A DNA stretch of 64,000 nucleotides from Montifringilla adamsi (taxonomy: Eukaryota > Chordata > Aves > Passeriformes > Passeridae): the NCBI GenBank assembly GCA_017590115.1, contig JAGGNK010008604.1, positions 1 through 64,000 on the forward strand. Direction: 5' to 3'. How positions within the stretch are numbered: position 1 is the stretch's first letter; every line of letters starts with the position of its first letter. Under the pieces are notes generated by a model. It saw nothing but the letters and a program-made list of their open reading frames with translations. It made no database searches and was not told the DNA's origin. Below, piece after piece: positions 51,974-63,556 of this stretch. Made by a program: the position numbers and the translations under genes.

Positions 51974-54457
51974 TTAGACATATGTTGGTTTGCATAATGA
52001 CCTGCCCTTAGAGCACAAGAAATTGGTATTTGGTCCTGTTTGCTTGTGTGTTCCCTGATTCTTCTTGCCCCTATTTTTGCCTTTTTTCTGTTGTCCACCC
52101 CCTGAGGATTTCTGGCCTGGATGCAAAGCAACTGTCAGAGCAGACACTTTGTGGTCTACAGAACCTAGTTTGGCACATGCATGGACCATGTCTGTTAGCG
52201 TCCGGTCACCTGGAAGAGCATCTATGATCTTCTGGCAATCACAGTTTGCACTGTCCCGAGCTAACTGCTTGCATAAAACCTGCCTCAAGATATCATCCTC
52301 AACCTGTTTCTCCAGGACTGCTGCAAGTTTCTCAACAAATGGCAGAAAGGGTTCATCTGCTCCTTGAGTTATTGTTGCATATCGTGACTTGGGAGAGGCC
52401 ATTCCTATAGTTCTTAGCAATGCATTAAATACTACCCTTTGACTCTGCTCAAGAATGGCAGGGTCCCAGGTAGCCTGAAGACCAGGAGTGGAAAAGGCCT
52501 GTTCTCCAAGGAGAACACCCATTCCCACATAAAACCTAGGATCTCCCTGAGGCAATTGCCTGTTGTCTGCTGCAATCCTTTCAGCGACTTGCCTCCAGTT
52601 GTCCAGAAAAACCCTAAATTGCACAGGCTCAAACAATATTTGAGCTATATGTTTAATATCAAATGGAGCAAACAGGTCTGTGTTTAGCACTCTGAGAACT
52701 TGCATAACTTGTGCAGAGCCAAGGCCATATTTTGCCACCTTATCTTGCAAATCTTGAACCACCCGCCAGGCAATCACATCATGCCTGTCAGCTTGTCCTG
52801 TATTTGGGACAGCTTTATACATGGGAAAAGCTTGAATCACTCTTTGTGGTGGAACATTGTCTTCCTGAATCACCCGTGTCTCCTCCACAGATACTGGATT
52901 AATTGTTTGACTGACATCTGTGGCCCCTTCCCCCGTATCTGGTGTGGTGTCAACTTCACAGCATGGCATTCCCACCCTTTCTAACAAGTTCCAATTCCCA
53001 GTCTCCAAAGCTCACATCTTAACTGCTTCCCAAAAGCGGCGAGGGTTCTTGGGGCGCACAGTCACCCAACAGGGGGGCAAAGTCCAGAGATTACTCAGGG
53101 ACGATGATGCCGCCTGTCGGTGCCGGCATTCTGCCACCAGGGCACGCCCCCGCTGGGGGGCTGGCCATTGACATTCATTGCTGTTGCTGTCCCCATCCAG
53201 GGATGGGGAGGACAGCCGGCGGGCAGCAGGGGGTGGTGGGTCAGCCAGAGGCTCCAAAGTCAAGGGATCAACTGCAGACTGCGAAGCTGAGGGGCTGCTT
53301 ACAAGCCCTGCTGTGGGGGGGCCGGCTGCCGGCAGTGCCGCAGCCAGGGGCCTAGCCATGGATAGCACAGCTGGAGGCATGGCCGTGGGCAGCAGCACTG
53401 CTGGCGCCGCTGTGGGGGCTGCAGGCATGGCTGCCACCAGTGCAGGCTGCAATGGCAAAGCTGCAAAAGACATTAAGTCAACCGAGTCAGCCGCCATGCA
53501 GGGAGAGGCAGTTCTGCAACTAAAGGGGGCGCAAAAGGGAACACAGCTCATGTTGTGTGATTTAGCGATTGGAGAGATGCTGCTGGTCACTGCCGCTGTC
53601 ATCTGCTCAGGTGCCATGGAAAAGGGGGGGGAAAGCCGGTGGGGGGTGTGACGTTGGCTGGAAAAAATGCTCACCAGCAGGTGCTGATGATGGGTGTGGC
53701 TAGTACAATTGTGCAGGCTCCATGGCTGACTACAAGGGAGCTGACGAAGCGACTGGTCTGGCTGTGATGACCGCCGATGACGGAGGTGGTTCTGCCCTCA
53801 CCTGATCCACTGGGTGCGGCGGCGACAGTTCTGGCACCAGCAGCAGTGGTGGAGGGGCCGAAAGCAGCATAAATGGGGAGGGGCCATCTCCTGGGGGCAG
53901 CTGGGACATGGCTATTGTGCTCGGCGGTGCCAGTTTTGCAGGAGGAGGATACGTTGTCTCACAGAATCATAGGGATGAGGATATTTCGGCAGAACATAGT
54001 CTCTAGGCGAGAGGTAGGTTCCGCGGGGGGTCCCCACATCCCCTGCCGGTCCACGCAGAGCCAGAGAAAAGCCGGCAGCCACCCAGCCCGCTGATCCTCC
54101 CCCCGGGGTGTCAGCATCCCCAAAGGCAACATCGTCACCCTCTGAGGCCCCCATTTCCGATTTGCTTTCCCTCTGGGTGTGGCCTCAGAAGACACGGGAC
54201 AGGAGTTCCCATACAGGTATAAGTTGAGGCACAGTGGAATCCCCATTAGTAGCTTCTTCCAAGAGCCAGTAGCCCAATGCCTCCCAAAATTGCGGACTAA
54301 AAGCGGTATCTATATCTACCGGCAAGTCATGAGATTTGGCCCAGGCAAGTAGAGTGCAGAGTGAATCATCTGACACAGAGACTCCAATAAAGGAAATCAT
54401 GTCCTTCCACACAGAAACAATCGCGTGTTCTTCCCTAGAGAGGTGACTCTGCATCAT
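51974..54457 (-). pseudogene. gag: ERV-3 Gag, whole reading frame with in-frame stops
   Basis: Matrix starts at 54457 (MMQSHLSREEH). The pieces 54185-54457, 53912-54154, 53012-53674 and 51974-53008 are all in one reading frame, broken only by stops (TGA at about 54183 and 53010, TAG at about 53910, others between). The middle is Pro/Ala-rich. The 344-codon part carries capsid with TQGADEPFLPFVEKLAAVL as the major homology region, then a Lys/Gly/Gln-rich nucleocapsid start. The zinc knuckles are lost to a frameshift near 52020. Betaretrovirus-like by the domain order. Confidence 0.85.
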
Positions 54458-54732
54458 GAAAACACTGGCCCCCAACCTCCAGCAAGAGGTACTGAGTGTC
54501 CACTTTGCTGGGGAATTCATTCCTGCCCAAGCTTTTAAGCTATCGGGGCAAAACCACGATCCCAGTCCTTTCCAGGAGGACGCGAGGAAAGGTCGTTGTC
54601 TCTCTGGGGGAACAAAGGGGGTCCAGACACGGACAGGCTGCACAGGCGCCGCGGGGTCCCGGTGGAGTTCCAGCGGGGGTCCGAGGTGTCTCTTCGTCCA
54701 TCCCACAATCCACAAAGGGCTGACCGATGCAA

Positions 54733-54750
54733 CACACGGCGTGGTCACCA
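54733..54750 (-). promoter_or_regulatory. Primer-binding site of ERV-3
   Basis: LTR end AATAGCGACA, then TC, then TGGTGACCACGCCGTGTG on the minus strand. The tRNA is not assigned. Confidence 0.75.
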
Positions 54751-54752
54751 GA

Positions 54753-55096
54753 TGTCGCTATTGAGTAAGAAAGAACACAGACTCATCAGAAGGCTGATTG
54801 GCATAACGCGTGCCATATATTTGGAACTGCTCCTTTTTATGAGCTGTTCTGATCCAGGTAGATTTGATTGGCCATTCAGTTAATACATTTCACCTGATTG
54901 GCTAATTAACAAGACACCCTGCTTATAAACAATCTTTGAGAAAAACAAGAAAACAGAGGGTAGGAAAACACCACCTACAGGTTGTTTATGATAATAAGCT
55001 ATCATTGTTTATCTTCAACTCCATAAAGTCTTTCAGGCCGATTCTGGGAAAACATATCTAGTTTTCTCACTCTCTGACCAGGCTGTCACATCCACA
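54753..55096 (-). repeat. 5' LTR of ERV-3 (LTR-X, 344 bp)
   Basis: Same ends and length as the solo copy at 12353-12696. Followed by a primer site and gag, so it is the true 5' LTR. Confidence 0.92.
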
Positions 55097-55951
55097 GGGG
55101 GAGACTTCGCCTGACAGCCAATCAGGGGTGAGAAAGCTTCCACCACTGGGTTGCAAGCACCTCCCCCTGCAGGCAGGGAAACCCCTGCTGCTCAGGAAAA
55201 ATTTCCCTGACTAGCCAATGGTCATCCGCAAAGGATCAGATTATGGGAGGGGCCTTAGCACATAAAAGCTGTTAACTGCACCATAACCAGACCCCGCCGT
55301 CTTGGTTTCTTAGAGGGGGTCTCGTCTGGAGGTTCAGCTCGTTCGGCCCCCTGCTTGCTTTCTCTCTGTGGTCTTGCTTCTTCCCTGCCTGTCTCTCCTG
55401 TCCGCACCTGTTCTATCCTGCTTTGCCACTTCCCTGCAACAGCCACCTGTTGCTGCCTGCAGCAGACTCCCGCTGCTTCCCTGCAACTGCCACGATCTCA
55501 CCGTGATCCCACCGCGACTCTGTCCACGGTTCTGATTGCTGCCGCAATCCTGCAGCTTGTCCTGCCCTCTGCTCCACCTGAGTGCAGACTCACCGGGCAT
55601 CCCACTGCCCATCAACACAGGAGACACACTGTCTGTCGACCATAAAAGCCACGCTCTTGCAAGAGCTGTACAGTCTCCCCCAGCAGGGAGCGCACACATG
55701 CTACCTACCCATCGGATGCTGACAGAGCATCCTGGGGTTCTCACAGTAATGTTCTGTCCCTGTCTTTCTGTTTCTTTCTCCGTCTCTCTTTTCCCCTCTC
55801 TGTTTAATTTTCTGTCCCTCTGCAGTCGGGACCATACCCTTCCTTATCAATAAATGGTTCTCAGATGTAATTTGCCTTGTTTGTGCTTGATTTAATCTGA
55901 GAAATCTGTTAAAAAGAATCCCCCACGATTCCCTTATAGTAGAACATGACA
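55097..55951 (+). repeat. Long LTR (+), about 855 bp
   Basis: CCAAT at about 55214, CATAAAAG TATA-like box at 55261, a long CT-rich R/U5, AATAAA at 55849 and an end AGTAGAACATGACA. The left end abuts LTR-X exactly. The 136-codon frame inside (55334-55744) is incidental. Confidence 0.55.
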
Positions 55952-56237
55952 GGGATCAGTAGAGAATGCTGTAGTTGGTTCTGTCCTGTGCAAACCACAC
56001 TTCTTCTTATTCAAATTAGACAAAGCTTTCCTGTCCCATCTGTCCATCTGCAGTGGTTTAGAAAGTCAGTTCTGAGGATGACAGGGGCAGTAGGGCCAAT
56101 GGCAGTAGTAGAGGGTGCCAATCCTGTATATTTAAAAATTGAGGCTCCCTTCCAGTAGAACTAGGCATGTCTCTCCTCCAGTTTTTCCATGGATGACTAC
56201 ACTTTATCGCTGCTAAACAATCTAGGGTATCTGAGGT
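55952..56237 (+). other. Unassigned, possibly retroviral interior
   Basis: A 70-codon plus frame (55946-56158) without a recognisable motif lies between two LTRs. Confidence 0.3.
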
Positions 56238-56960
56238 GATTTGACCCTGGCTGGATGCCAGGTGCCCACCAAAGCCACTTTATCACTCTCTTCCTCAAGT
56301 GGACAGTGGAGAGAAAATATAACAAAAGGCTCATGAGCTAAGGACAGGGAGGGGTCAATCACCAATTACCATAATGGACAAAACAGACTCAACCTGGGGA
56401 AATTAATTAAATTTATTACCAACCAATATAAGATCAGGGTAATGAGAAGTAAAAGAAATCTTAAAAACACCTTCTCCCTACCTCTCCTTCCTTCATGGGC
56501 TTTATTCCTGATTCTATAACTCCTTCCTCCCAGCAGTGCAAGGAGATGGGGACTGGAGGTTACAGTCAGTTCAACATGTTGTTTCTGCCACTGCTTCCTC
56601 TTCAGGAACAGGAGTCTTTCCTCTGCTTCCCTGTGGGGTCCCTCCCCCAGGAGACAGTCCTCCGTGAACTTCTCCAACGTGAGTCCTTCCCATAGGCTAT
56701 AGTTCTTCCCACAAATTGCTCCAACGTGGGTCCCTTTGCATGGGGTACAGTCCTCCAAGAACAGCCTGCTCCAGCCTGGGACCCCCATGGAGTCAAAAGT
56801 CCTGTCAGGAAACCTGGTCCTACCAGGATGCCTGGAGCACTTCCTGCCCCTTCCTTCTGCACTGACCTTGGTGTCTGCAGAGTTGTTCCTCTCACATATT
56901 CTCACACCTCTTTCCTCTGACTGCAATTACTTCTGTGCAAACACTTTTTTTCCCCCTTAA
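56238..56960 (-). repeat. LTR-T copy (-)
   Basis: Reversed counterpart of 49830-50512. The minus strand has AATAAATTTAATTAATTTCC near 56410 and repeated GGGACCC...GGAGCAG units. The 186-codon frame through it is not a gene. The 165 bases to 57125 hold nothing recognisable. Confidence 0.7.
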
Positions 56961-57125
56961 ATATGTTATCACAGTGGCATTACTATCATCCCTGATTGCC
57001 TTGGCCAGTGGCAGGTCTTTCTTGGAGCCAGCTGGCATTGGCTCTATTGGGCATGGGGGAAGCTACTGGCAGCTTCTCACAGAAGCCATTCTTGCAGTGA
57101 TGCCTTAAAGAACCTAGAAATAACA

Positions 57126-58224
57126 CACTTTCGAGATAATATTAATATAGGAGGTAATATAAAGGCTGGTCTTTATTGGAGGCCTCCAGGGGCAGTTTTG
57201 GAAAACGTCCACCAAATGCTCACCCCCACATGGGGTGAATACAGTTTTACAAGTTTAGCAAATTAGCATAATTGACAAAAATCACCAATTAGATACATAA
57301 AAGGTGAGGTAATTCCTCCCCCGGTTCAACCGTCTCTGAACCCTGCCCCTTCATTAGATAGGGACTAAACTGTGTTGATGAAAATGTGTCTCAAAGAGCT
57401 GGTTTTGACCTTGGTTCCCAGGGAGAACCAAGAGACGATAGAGGCCTTGTACCCCCAGCTTGGAGCTCTGGACTGTGTTTTGTCTTTCTGCCTAGGGAAA
57501 AGGTAAGGAAAAGTACTGGGAAAACTAGCTACAAATACAATAATAGGCTACAGAGCTACAAATATATGTGTAAAGAATACAGAGAATTCTCAGAATCTCT
57601 GTGGTCGAGATGACCTCGAGAATGTTAGAAAGTCTCTTTTTTCCCAGCCTGACACTCGAAGGAGTCAGAATTCCTTGGCTCCAGTTTTCAAGGTTGTTTA
57701 CTTTCCCTTATCTCTTAAATTCTTTTCCTGACCCGCAGAGGTCTGCTTAGCAGGTCGGTTTGCGGCAAACTGCCCGCCCTTGGGCTGGTGTCAACATTTT
57801 ATACTAAGAACTACGTGTACTTTATTTACAATTATTTTCCAATACCTATCACCTATGTTAGATAGTCTGTCTCTAAACCAATCTAAAAGTGCCAGCATCA
57901 CACAGAAGATGGAGGCTATGAAGAAGAAAGAAGACAGACAGGGCACGTCCAAATCCCTCCATCTTGCCTCCTGAACCCTCATTCTAAAAACCTTAAAATT
58001 CTACCTTTTCACCCTGTGACAACTATTTTTCTACTTAAACTCTCATGACTTGTAATTCTTCATACAAAACTGGTAATTTGCTCCATGGGTCAAAATCAAA
58101 GCCACAGGTGTCTTTGGCTTCGTGCCAGGGTCTCGAGCCATCCAGGACAGCCAGAGGGATGTCCTGGGTTTTGACAAGAATATGTAAAAGAAAAAAGGCA
58201 AAAAATTCATTCTGGCAACAGTAG
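57126..58224 (-). repeat. LTR-U copy and adjoining sequence
   Basis: The minus strand has CCAATAAAG near 57178. The first about 450 bases match 63557-64000. Later sequence (to about 58220) ends with AAAAGAAAAAAGGCAAAAA, which also resembles the window's last bases, so the element probably extends this far. Confidence 0.6.
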
Positions 58225-58272
58225 CCCCCCCCCCCCCCCCCCCCNNGGAAAGAGCCCCCCCCCCCCCCCCCC
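58225..58272. other. Poly-C tracts with a two-base gap
   Basis: Two C runs of about 18 flank NN at 58245-58246. A likely sequencing dropout at a G-quadruplex-prone site. Confidence 0.95.
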
Positions 58273-58299
58273 GCTACCAAAACCTTGCCACACAAGCCC

Positions 58300-59190
58300 T
58301 ATACAGTATGATACTGATGAGGCAAAGGAGTGCTTGGCCACCCTACCAAGATAGTCCAATAATTTCAGTTATCCCCATCCCCTGCTAAGCCAGTGCCATG
58401 CACACCCACACATCCCAGTGCAGTAAATTCAAATCTGTTTTCAGAACAGTACATAGTTCAGAGATGGAGATAGGGGAAGGCAATGGTTTAACTGAACTCT
58501 GACCTCTCCCCTCTTCTTGCAATTCCTTATCTCACAGTGCTAGATCTCTAAAGGGCCTTCCATCCTTCTGTCATATGTTCTTCCTTTTCTTTCAAAAAGA
58601 TCCAGAAGTCTCATCATGTAGGAAGGGAGTATGCAGAATTCCCATTCTTCCTTGATGTTTTTCCTGAGTTTAACCATACTACCAGATCTTCAGTATTACC
58701 CTTGACCATGCTGCTAATCTGGCACGCTCCCAACAGTATGGTACATATAAGTCACTCCTTCATCAACAAGGCATCCCACCAGGTTATCAGGTGATACCAG
58801 AGGGGTGTTAGTAGTTGTGTCTAACCATCAGAGCTTTTGGGCCATGGTGTCCGTGCTGACCACCTTTTCAGGGTACCTCCCTTCTTGCTTGTAAATACAC
58901 TCCAGCAGCCCAAGCAACTGCAATTGATTGCTTCCTTCTTCCCAGGCTTTCCATGAGGTTATTTCATTTGCAGGATCAGGACACTGTTCAACATATCCCT
59001 CCATCAGCCAACCTTAAAGCTTATTCCTTTGCATAGGGCTGTGTTTGCAAGTGGCATAGGCCCCAAATTCCTCAGAGTTCTGCTCACTTGAGCTATTGGC
59101 TGTATCCCAGCAGCTCTGGTTTTCCAGCACTGTCATAGCAACTTCAGGGTCACCTCCATGGGGTGGCAGCTGTAGGTGTCCTGCATTTCT
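58300..59190 (-). pseudogene. Degenerate coding-like region, unassigned (possibly retroviral)
   Basis: Reading the minus strand by hand, one frame gives long stretches of protein-like composition (e.g. EITSWKAWEEGSNQLQ and VSPDNLVGCLVDEG) with about five stops over 800 bases. I do not recognise a family. Gag or env of an old ERV is a guess from context only. Confidence 0.3.
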
Positions 59191-59335
59191 ATAACTTCAT
59201 AAAATCATTAAGGTTGGAAAAGACCTCTAAGATCATCAAGTCCAACCATTAACCTAACACTGCCAGGTCCACCACTAAACCATGTCCCTAATTTCACTCT
59301 GAGCAAAGGACTGCCTAATACTCATGTTCTGGAGA
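59191..59335 (-). mobile_element. CR1 LINE 3' end (-)
   Basis: AAATCATTAAGGTTGGAAAA...CCTCTAAGATCATCAAGTCC is the inverted CR1 3' UTR. Short, truncated. Confidence 0.85.
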
Positions 59336-59940
59336 CCAATGCTCCCATTTCCATAGGTCTGCTTAAAAACTGTAACTTTCAAAGTCACTCCAATTATTCA
59401 AATCCCAGGTCATGCCAGGTCTGAGTGTTGCCTGTATTCTCCACCATTACTTTCATAGGCAAAACAGTCTTGGCTCAGGGGATTTTGCTTCATATAATTT
59501 ATTGCTAGTGGACACAAACTTAATTACTGATTCAGTATTGAAGGAAGAAAACATAAAGCACTCAACACTTAGGGAAACACTTTTCCTCTCCCTTCCCCAG
59601 ACTCAGCTTCAGTCAAGTAACTCTCCTTCTTTCTTCCAAGTGTCAACTTGGTTTTGTCAGGTTACCATCAGTTCCTGTCTCAGTTTTGAGACAATTTTAG
59701 GAGGAAAATGCTCTGAAATGAACTTGTCCTCTAAAGAAGGCAGGTTTTGGCACTCCCTCTCCCACCTATACGAAAGGAATTTCTTGGAGGAAAGTGACAA
59801 AAACTGTTTATTTAACAGAGTGCCTGTGGGGCGCAAGAAAAAAATGAATAATGTTAGATATTAAACCTCCTCGCTACGGAGAAAGCTGGTGGATTCAGAG
59901 TTCTTTCATTAGCTGACTTCCCCTGAGGTCCGGAGCCAGG
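59336..59940 (+). other. Unassigned
   Basis: A 150-codon plus frame (59412-59864) has no recognisable domain. Sequence near 59490 (TATAATTTATTGC) could be LTR-derived. Confidence 0.3.
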
Positions 59941-60318
59941 ATGCAGTGTCCCACGGCACCCTGCCAGTCCACAGCATCCGGCTCTCAGCGATGGTCTGGT
60001 GTTCGAACCAGAGCAAAGCTGAACAGTTCCAGAAGAAGGCACAGAAGTCACCAGAGAAATGCTATTGCAGTCCCGGAAAAACTTCTTGCCTCAGCTAACA
60101 AAAAGAAGCTAGCTAAAAGCAAAGAATGTAACTCCCTCTCCACTTTGAAGCCAAGCAACAGGGGGGAGGATGAGAGCTTGAACATAAACCTTGCTGAAGA
60201 ATTCCTCTCTCTCTCTCTCTCTCTCCCCAACTTAAAGCTACAGGACCCATTTCTGGGCATAAAGCAGATGATAGAGGAATACAGTATTATCATGAAATCG
60301 TCCCAAGACAGTTCCTAA
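59941..60318 (+). CDS. Unrecognised 125-codon lysine/serine-rich ORF
   Basis: It starts MQCPTAPCQ, has a basic stretch (RRRHRSHQR, then NKKKLAKSK) and ends in a leucine-rich half with an LSLSLS run made by a CT microsatellite (about 60206-60226). No stop interrupts it. No LTR or CR1 similarity is seen. It could be a fragment of a host gene, retroviral interior or chance. A splice-like AG precedes the basic stretch near 60030, but no partner exon is evident. Confidence 0.3.
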   Translation: MQCPTAPCQSTASGSQRWSGVRTRAKLNSSRRRHRSHQRNAIAVPEKLLASANKKKLAKSKECNSLSTLKPSNRGEDESLNINLAEEFLSLSLSLPNLKLQDPFLGIKQMIEEYSIIMKSSQDSS

Positions 60319-60344
60319 CAATTCCTTTGATGCAGTGACAGAAG

Positions 60345-60760
60345 GTTAGGGTGGTTGCATAATAATTTCTTTCTACTGTTCCTTGCTTCTTACTCTGGGT
60401 TCTTCCACAGGCTGCAGTCCCTTTGGGGATGTGACTGCTCTGACCTGTGACACCTCCTTTTAAGGGTGCATCTCCAGCCATGTCCTTAGCAATATCTTTT
60501 TCCATGTGTCCCATCCATTTTTCTTCCTCCAGCAACTGCTGCTCATGTCTTTAATATGGTTGAGCAGACAATGCTATGTGTGCTTCTCTGACTGGCTAAA
60601 GTTTTGGCATGCAATGGGTTGTTTACATCAGTTTCAGAGTTGGCTGGAACTGGCTAACTGGCACAAGGCAGTTCATGGCTTCCTCCCATACAGATCACCT
60701 CTGCAACCCACTGCTACTGAAACCCTGAAATTTATACCTAATACACCCACAGTAAAAAGT
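60345..60760 (-). repeat. LTR-Z copy (uninterrupted)
   Basis: Counterpart of the split copy at 43115-44225, here without an insertion. Strand tentative. Confidence 0.55.
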
Positions 60761-60869
60761 GAGCATTTTACAAGAGCTGGAGTGGAGGAGTTAAACAGTC
60801 TTATGATTAAAAAATAAACACTGATACAGTGCATTTCTTCATAGGTGAGAAATCTTCTCTAAATAACTA

Positions 60870-61245
60870 AATTATAGTCATAGAACAAACTAGGTTGGAA
60901 GGGATGTTGGGAGGTATTACGTTCCATCCCCTGCTCAAAGCAGGTTGCTTGAGGCCTTGTTCATTTGAGTTCTGAATATCTCCACAAATAGTTTTCACAA
61001 TTTCTTTGGGCCCTTGTCCCTGGGTTTGACAACTTTATTGGAAAAGAACTAAGTGGAATTGCCCTTGTTGCAGGTTGTGTCCACTGCTTCTCATCCTGTC
61101 CCTGTGCACCTCCTAGAAGGGCCTGACTCTATCTTCTCTACATTCTCTTATTAAGCAATTGTTGATAACAGGATTCCTTTTGGGTCTTCTCTTGTGAGGG
61201 CTGAAGAAACCCAGCTCTATCATCTCCTTTTCATATGTCACATAG
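60870..61245 (-). mobile_element. CR1 LINE 3' fragment (-)
   Basis: TAGGTTGGAAGGGATG...GTTCCATCCCCTGC is an inverted CR1 3' end, followed by the last part of RT. Confidence 0.8.
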
Positions 61246-62810
61246 AATAGGATCATAAAATCACTAAGGCTGGAAAAGATCTCTAAGATCACTGAGTCCA
61301 AGCATTAACCAAGCACCACTGTGTTCACCACTAAACCATGTTCCCAAGTGCCACATCCACACATTTTCTGAATACTTCCAGAGGTTCCAGCCAATTTGGT
61401 GTCATCTGCAAACTTACTGAAGGTGCACTCAATCCTCTCATCCAGATTGTTGATAAAAATATTAAACAGGACTGGCCCCAAAACTGAGCCCTGGGGGACA
61501 CCACGAGTAAGCAGTTGTCAACTGGATTTAACTCCATTTGCTACCACTCTTTGGGCGCAGCCATCCAGCCAATTTTTTCCCTAGCAAAGAGTATACCCAT
61601 CAACACCATAGGAGGCCAGTTTGTCCAGAATAGTGCTGTGGGAAACAGTGTTAAAAGCTTTACTAAATTCAATGTAAACATCCACAGCCTTTCCCTCATC
61701 CACTAGGCAGGTCACCTGTTCATAAAAGGAGATCAGGTTGGTCATGCCTGCCTTTCCTAAACCCATGCTGGCTGGGTCTGATCCCCTGGTTGTCCTGTAC
61801 TGGTTGCATGATGGCACTCAAGATGATCTCCATGACCTTGCCTGGCACCAAGGTCAGGCTGACAGGTCTGTAGTTCCCTGGATCCTCCTTCCAACCCTTC
61901 TTGCACATGGGTGTCACACTGGCCAACTTCTTGCCTGGGAGCTCCCCAGTTAGCCAGGACTGCTGATAAATGGAGATGGATATGATAGAGAGTGGCTTGG
62001 CAAGCTCTTCTGCTAGTTCCCTTGGTACCCTCAAGTGGATCCCTGTTGTCATCTTATTGCAAAAGCTCCATACCTTCTTGGTGATTTCTCACGGGCAGCT
62101 CCTCACAGCACTGACTCCTTCTTCTTCTCTATACAGCCAACAAACTCCATCTAACTTCTCAACCAGCCAACCTACTCTTTTACAATACCCATTCTAATTA
62201 GATCTAGCTGTGGCCTATTAAAGGCAGGCCTGTTCCTAATTCTTGATAATTAACGCAGCTGTAACTCCTTAGGGGTGAGATTACCTTCATCACTATCTCT
62301 ATTCTCCTCCATTCCATCCATCCACAGATCCCATCCAGCCTCATACACTTGTGAGTATCTTGGTGGCGCAACAGGTTAGAAACTACCTCCTCCTGAGTTA
62401 TGAAGGGTTTATTCTGCTCCCTGTCCCCATCTGTCAGCTCAGGGGACTGGTTGCCCTGAGTATAACTGGTCTTTCTGTTAAAGACTGAGGCAAAGAAGAT
62501 ATTTACCTCAGCCTTCTCCTCATCCTTGGTAACAATGTTCCTCCCCACATCCAATAAGGAATGGAGATTCTCCTTGGTCCTCTTTTTGTTATTAATATAT
62601 TTGTAAAAACATTTTCTATTATCTTTCATAGCAGTGGCCAGATTGAGTTTTAGCTGGGCTTTCACATTTCTAATTTCCTCTCTATATGACACAGCAACAT
62701 CGTTGTACCCTTTCTGAGTTGCCTGCCAATCCTTCCAAAGGTGGTAAACTCTGGGGTTTTTTTCCTGAGTCTCAGTGAAAGCTCCCTGTTCAGCCATCCC
62801 TGAGACAGAT
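61246..62810 (-). mobile_element. CR1 LINE RT region (-), interrupted by an LTR piece
   Basis: The inverted 3' UTR at 61246-61370 is joined to RT palm (about 61390-61500), fingers (61581-62052) and pre-RT (62311-62750). Part of the thumb is deleted near 61385. The LTR piece at 62055-62310 splits it. Confidence 0.88.
62055..62310 (-). repeat. LTR fragment inserted in CR1
   Basis: Non-CR1 sequence with ACTCCTTCTTCTTCTC, TGTGGCCTATTAAAGGCA and GTAACTCCTTAGGGGTGAG blocks typical of a common avian LTR. Strand and ends approximate. Confidence 0.5.
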
Positions 62811-63005
62811 GGACACACCACAATAAGCAGAGGGTCCCCTACCCTCTCACCACAAGGCAGAAGGAGGTGACCTAAGAGACAAGAAGAAATGGAAAGAGGT
62901 TTCTGCTTCAGAAGCAGGTGAATCCCCTCCTGGCTTCCCTTGCCTTCCCAGGTGCCCTTACACACTAGGTTTGAGGTTCTGGAACTTGAGGGCCAGGCAA
63001 ATGAT
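62811..63005. other. Junction between two oppositely oriented CR1 pieces
   Basis: Unassigned; no gene. Confidence 0.4.
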
Positions 63006-63550
63006 AATGCAAAGGTCCATCCAGGGGGTTGTCTAGGGCAAGTCAGTCAATCTCATGCATTACAACTCCCTTGGTGAAGAAAGAAAGAAGGGTAATTGTT
63101 GTAGGTGAGTCCCTTCTGAGGGGAACAGATGGCCCAATATGCTGGCTAGACCCATCTCACAGGGAAGTCTACTGCCTCCCTGGAGCCCAGGTAAGAGACA
63201 TTACTAGGAAACTCACATGTCTGGTACAGCCCTCTGATTATTACCCACTATTGGTTGTCCAGGTCAGTAGTGATGATGTTGAAGAGAGAAGTCCAAGGGC
63301 AAATAAAAGGGACTTCAGGGCATTGGGGCGATTGGTTGAAGGGACAGTAGCACAGGTGGTGTTTTCCTCAATCCTTTCAGTAGGAGGGAAGAATACTGAA
63401 AGGAACAGGAGAAGCCACCTGATTAATGTGGCTCAAAGGCTGGTGCCATCACTGGAATTCTGGCTCTGTATATTAGGGACTGTTTTGATTGTATGGAGGT
63501 CAAGGATAGTGATGATAAGTTTTGTCACCGTTGAATCAGGAACAGGAGTG
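63006..63550 (+). pseudogene. CR1 LINE ORF1 esterase-domain fragment (+)
   Basis: Within the 200-codon frame 63029-63631. VIVVGESLLRGTDGP corresponds to the esterase nucleophile block, but GDS reads GES. A later QPSDYYPLLVVQVSSDD segment belongs to the same domain. The frame then runs out of CR1 into LTR-U at about 63557, so the last 25 residues are not CR1. Confidence 0.88.
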
Positions 63551-63556
63551 AGGCAA

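Noticed and set aside
53104..53651. 157-codon plus-strand frame, Gly/Ala-rich
   Set aside because: Antisense to the Pro/Ala-rich middle of ERV-3 gag.
56366..56926. 186-codon minus frame
   Set aside because: Made by the repeated units of LTR-T; the other copy does not keep it.
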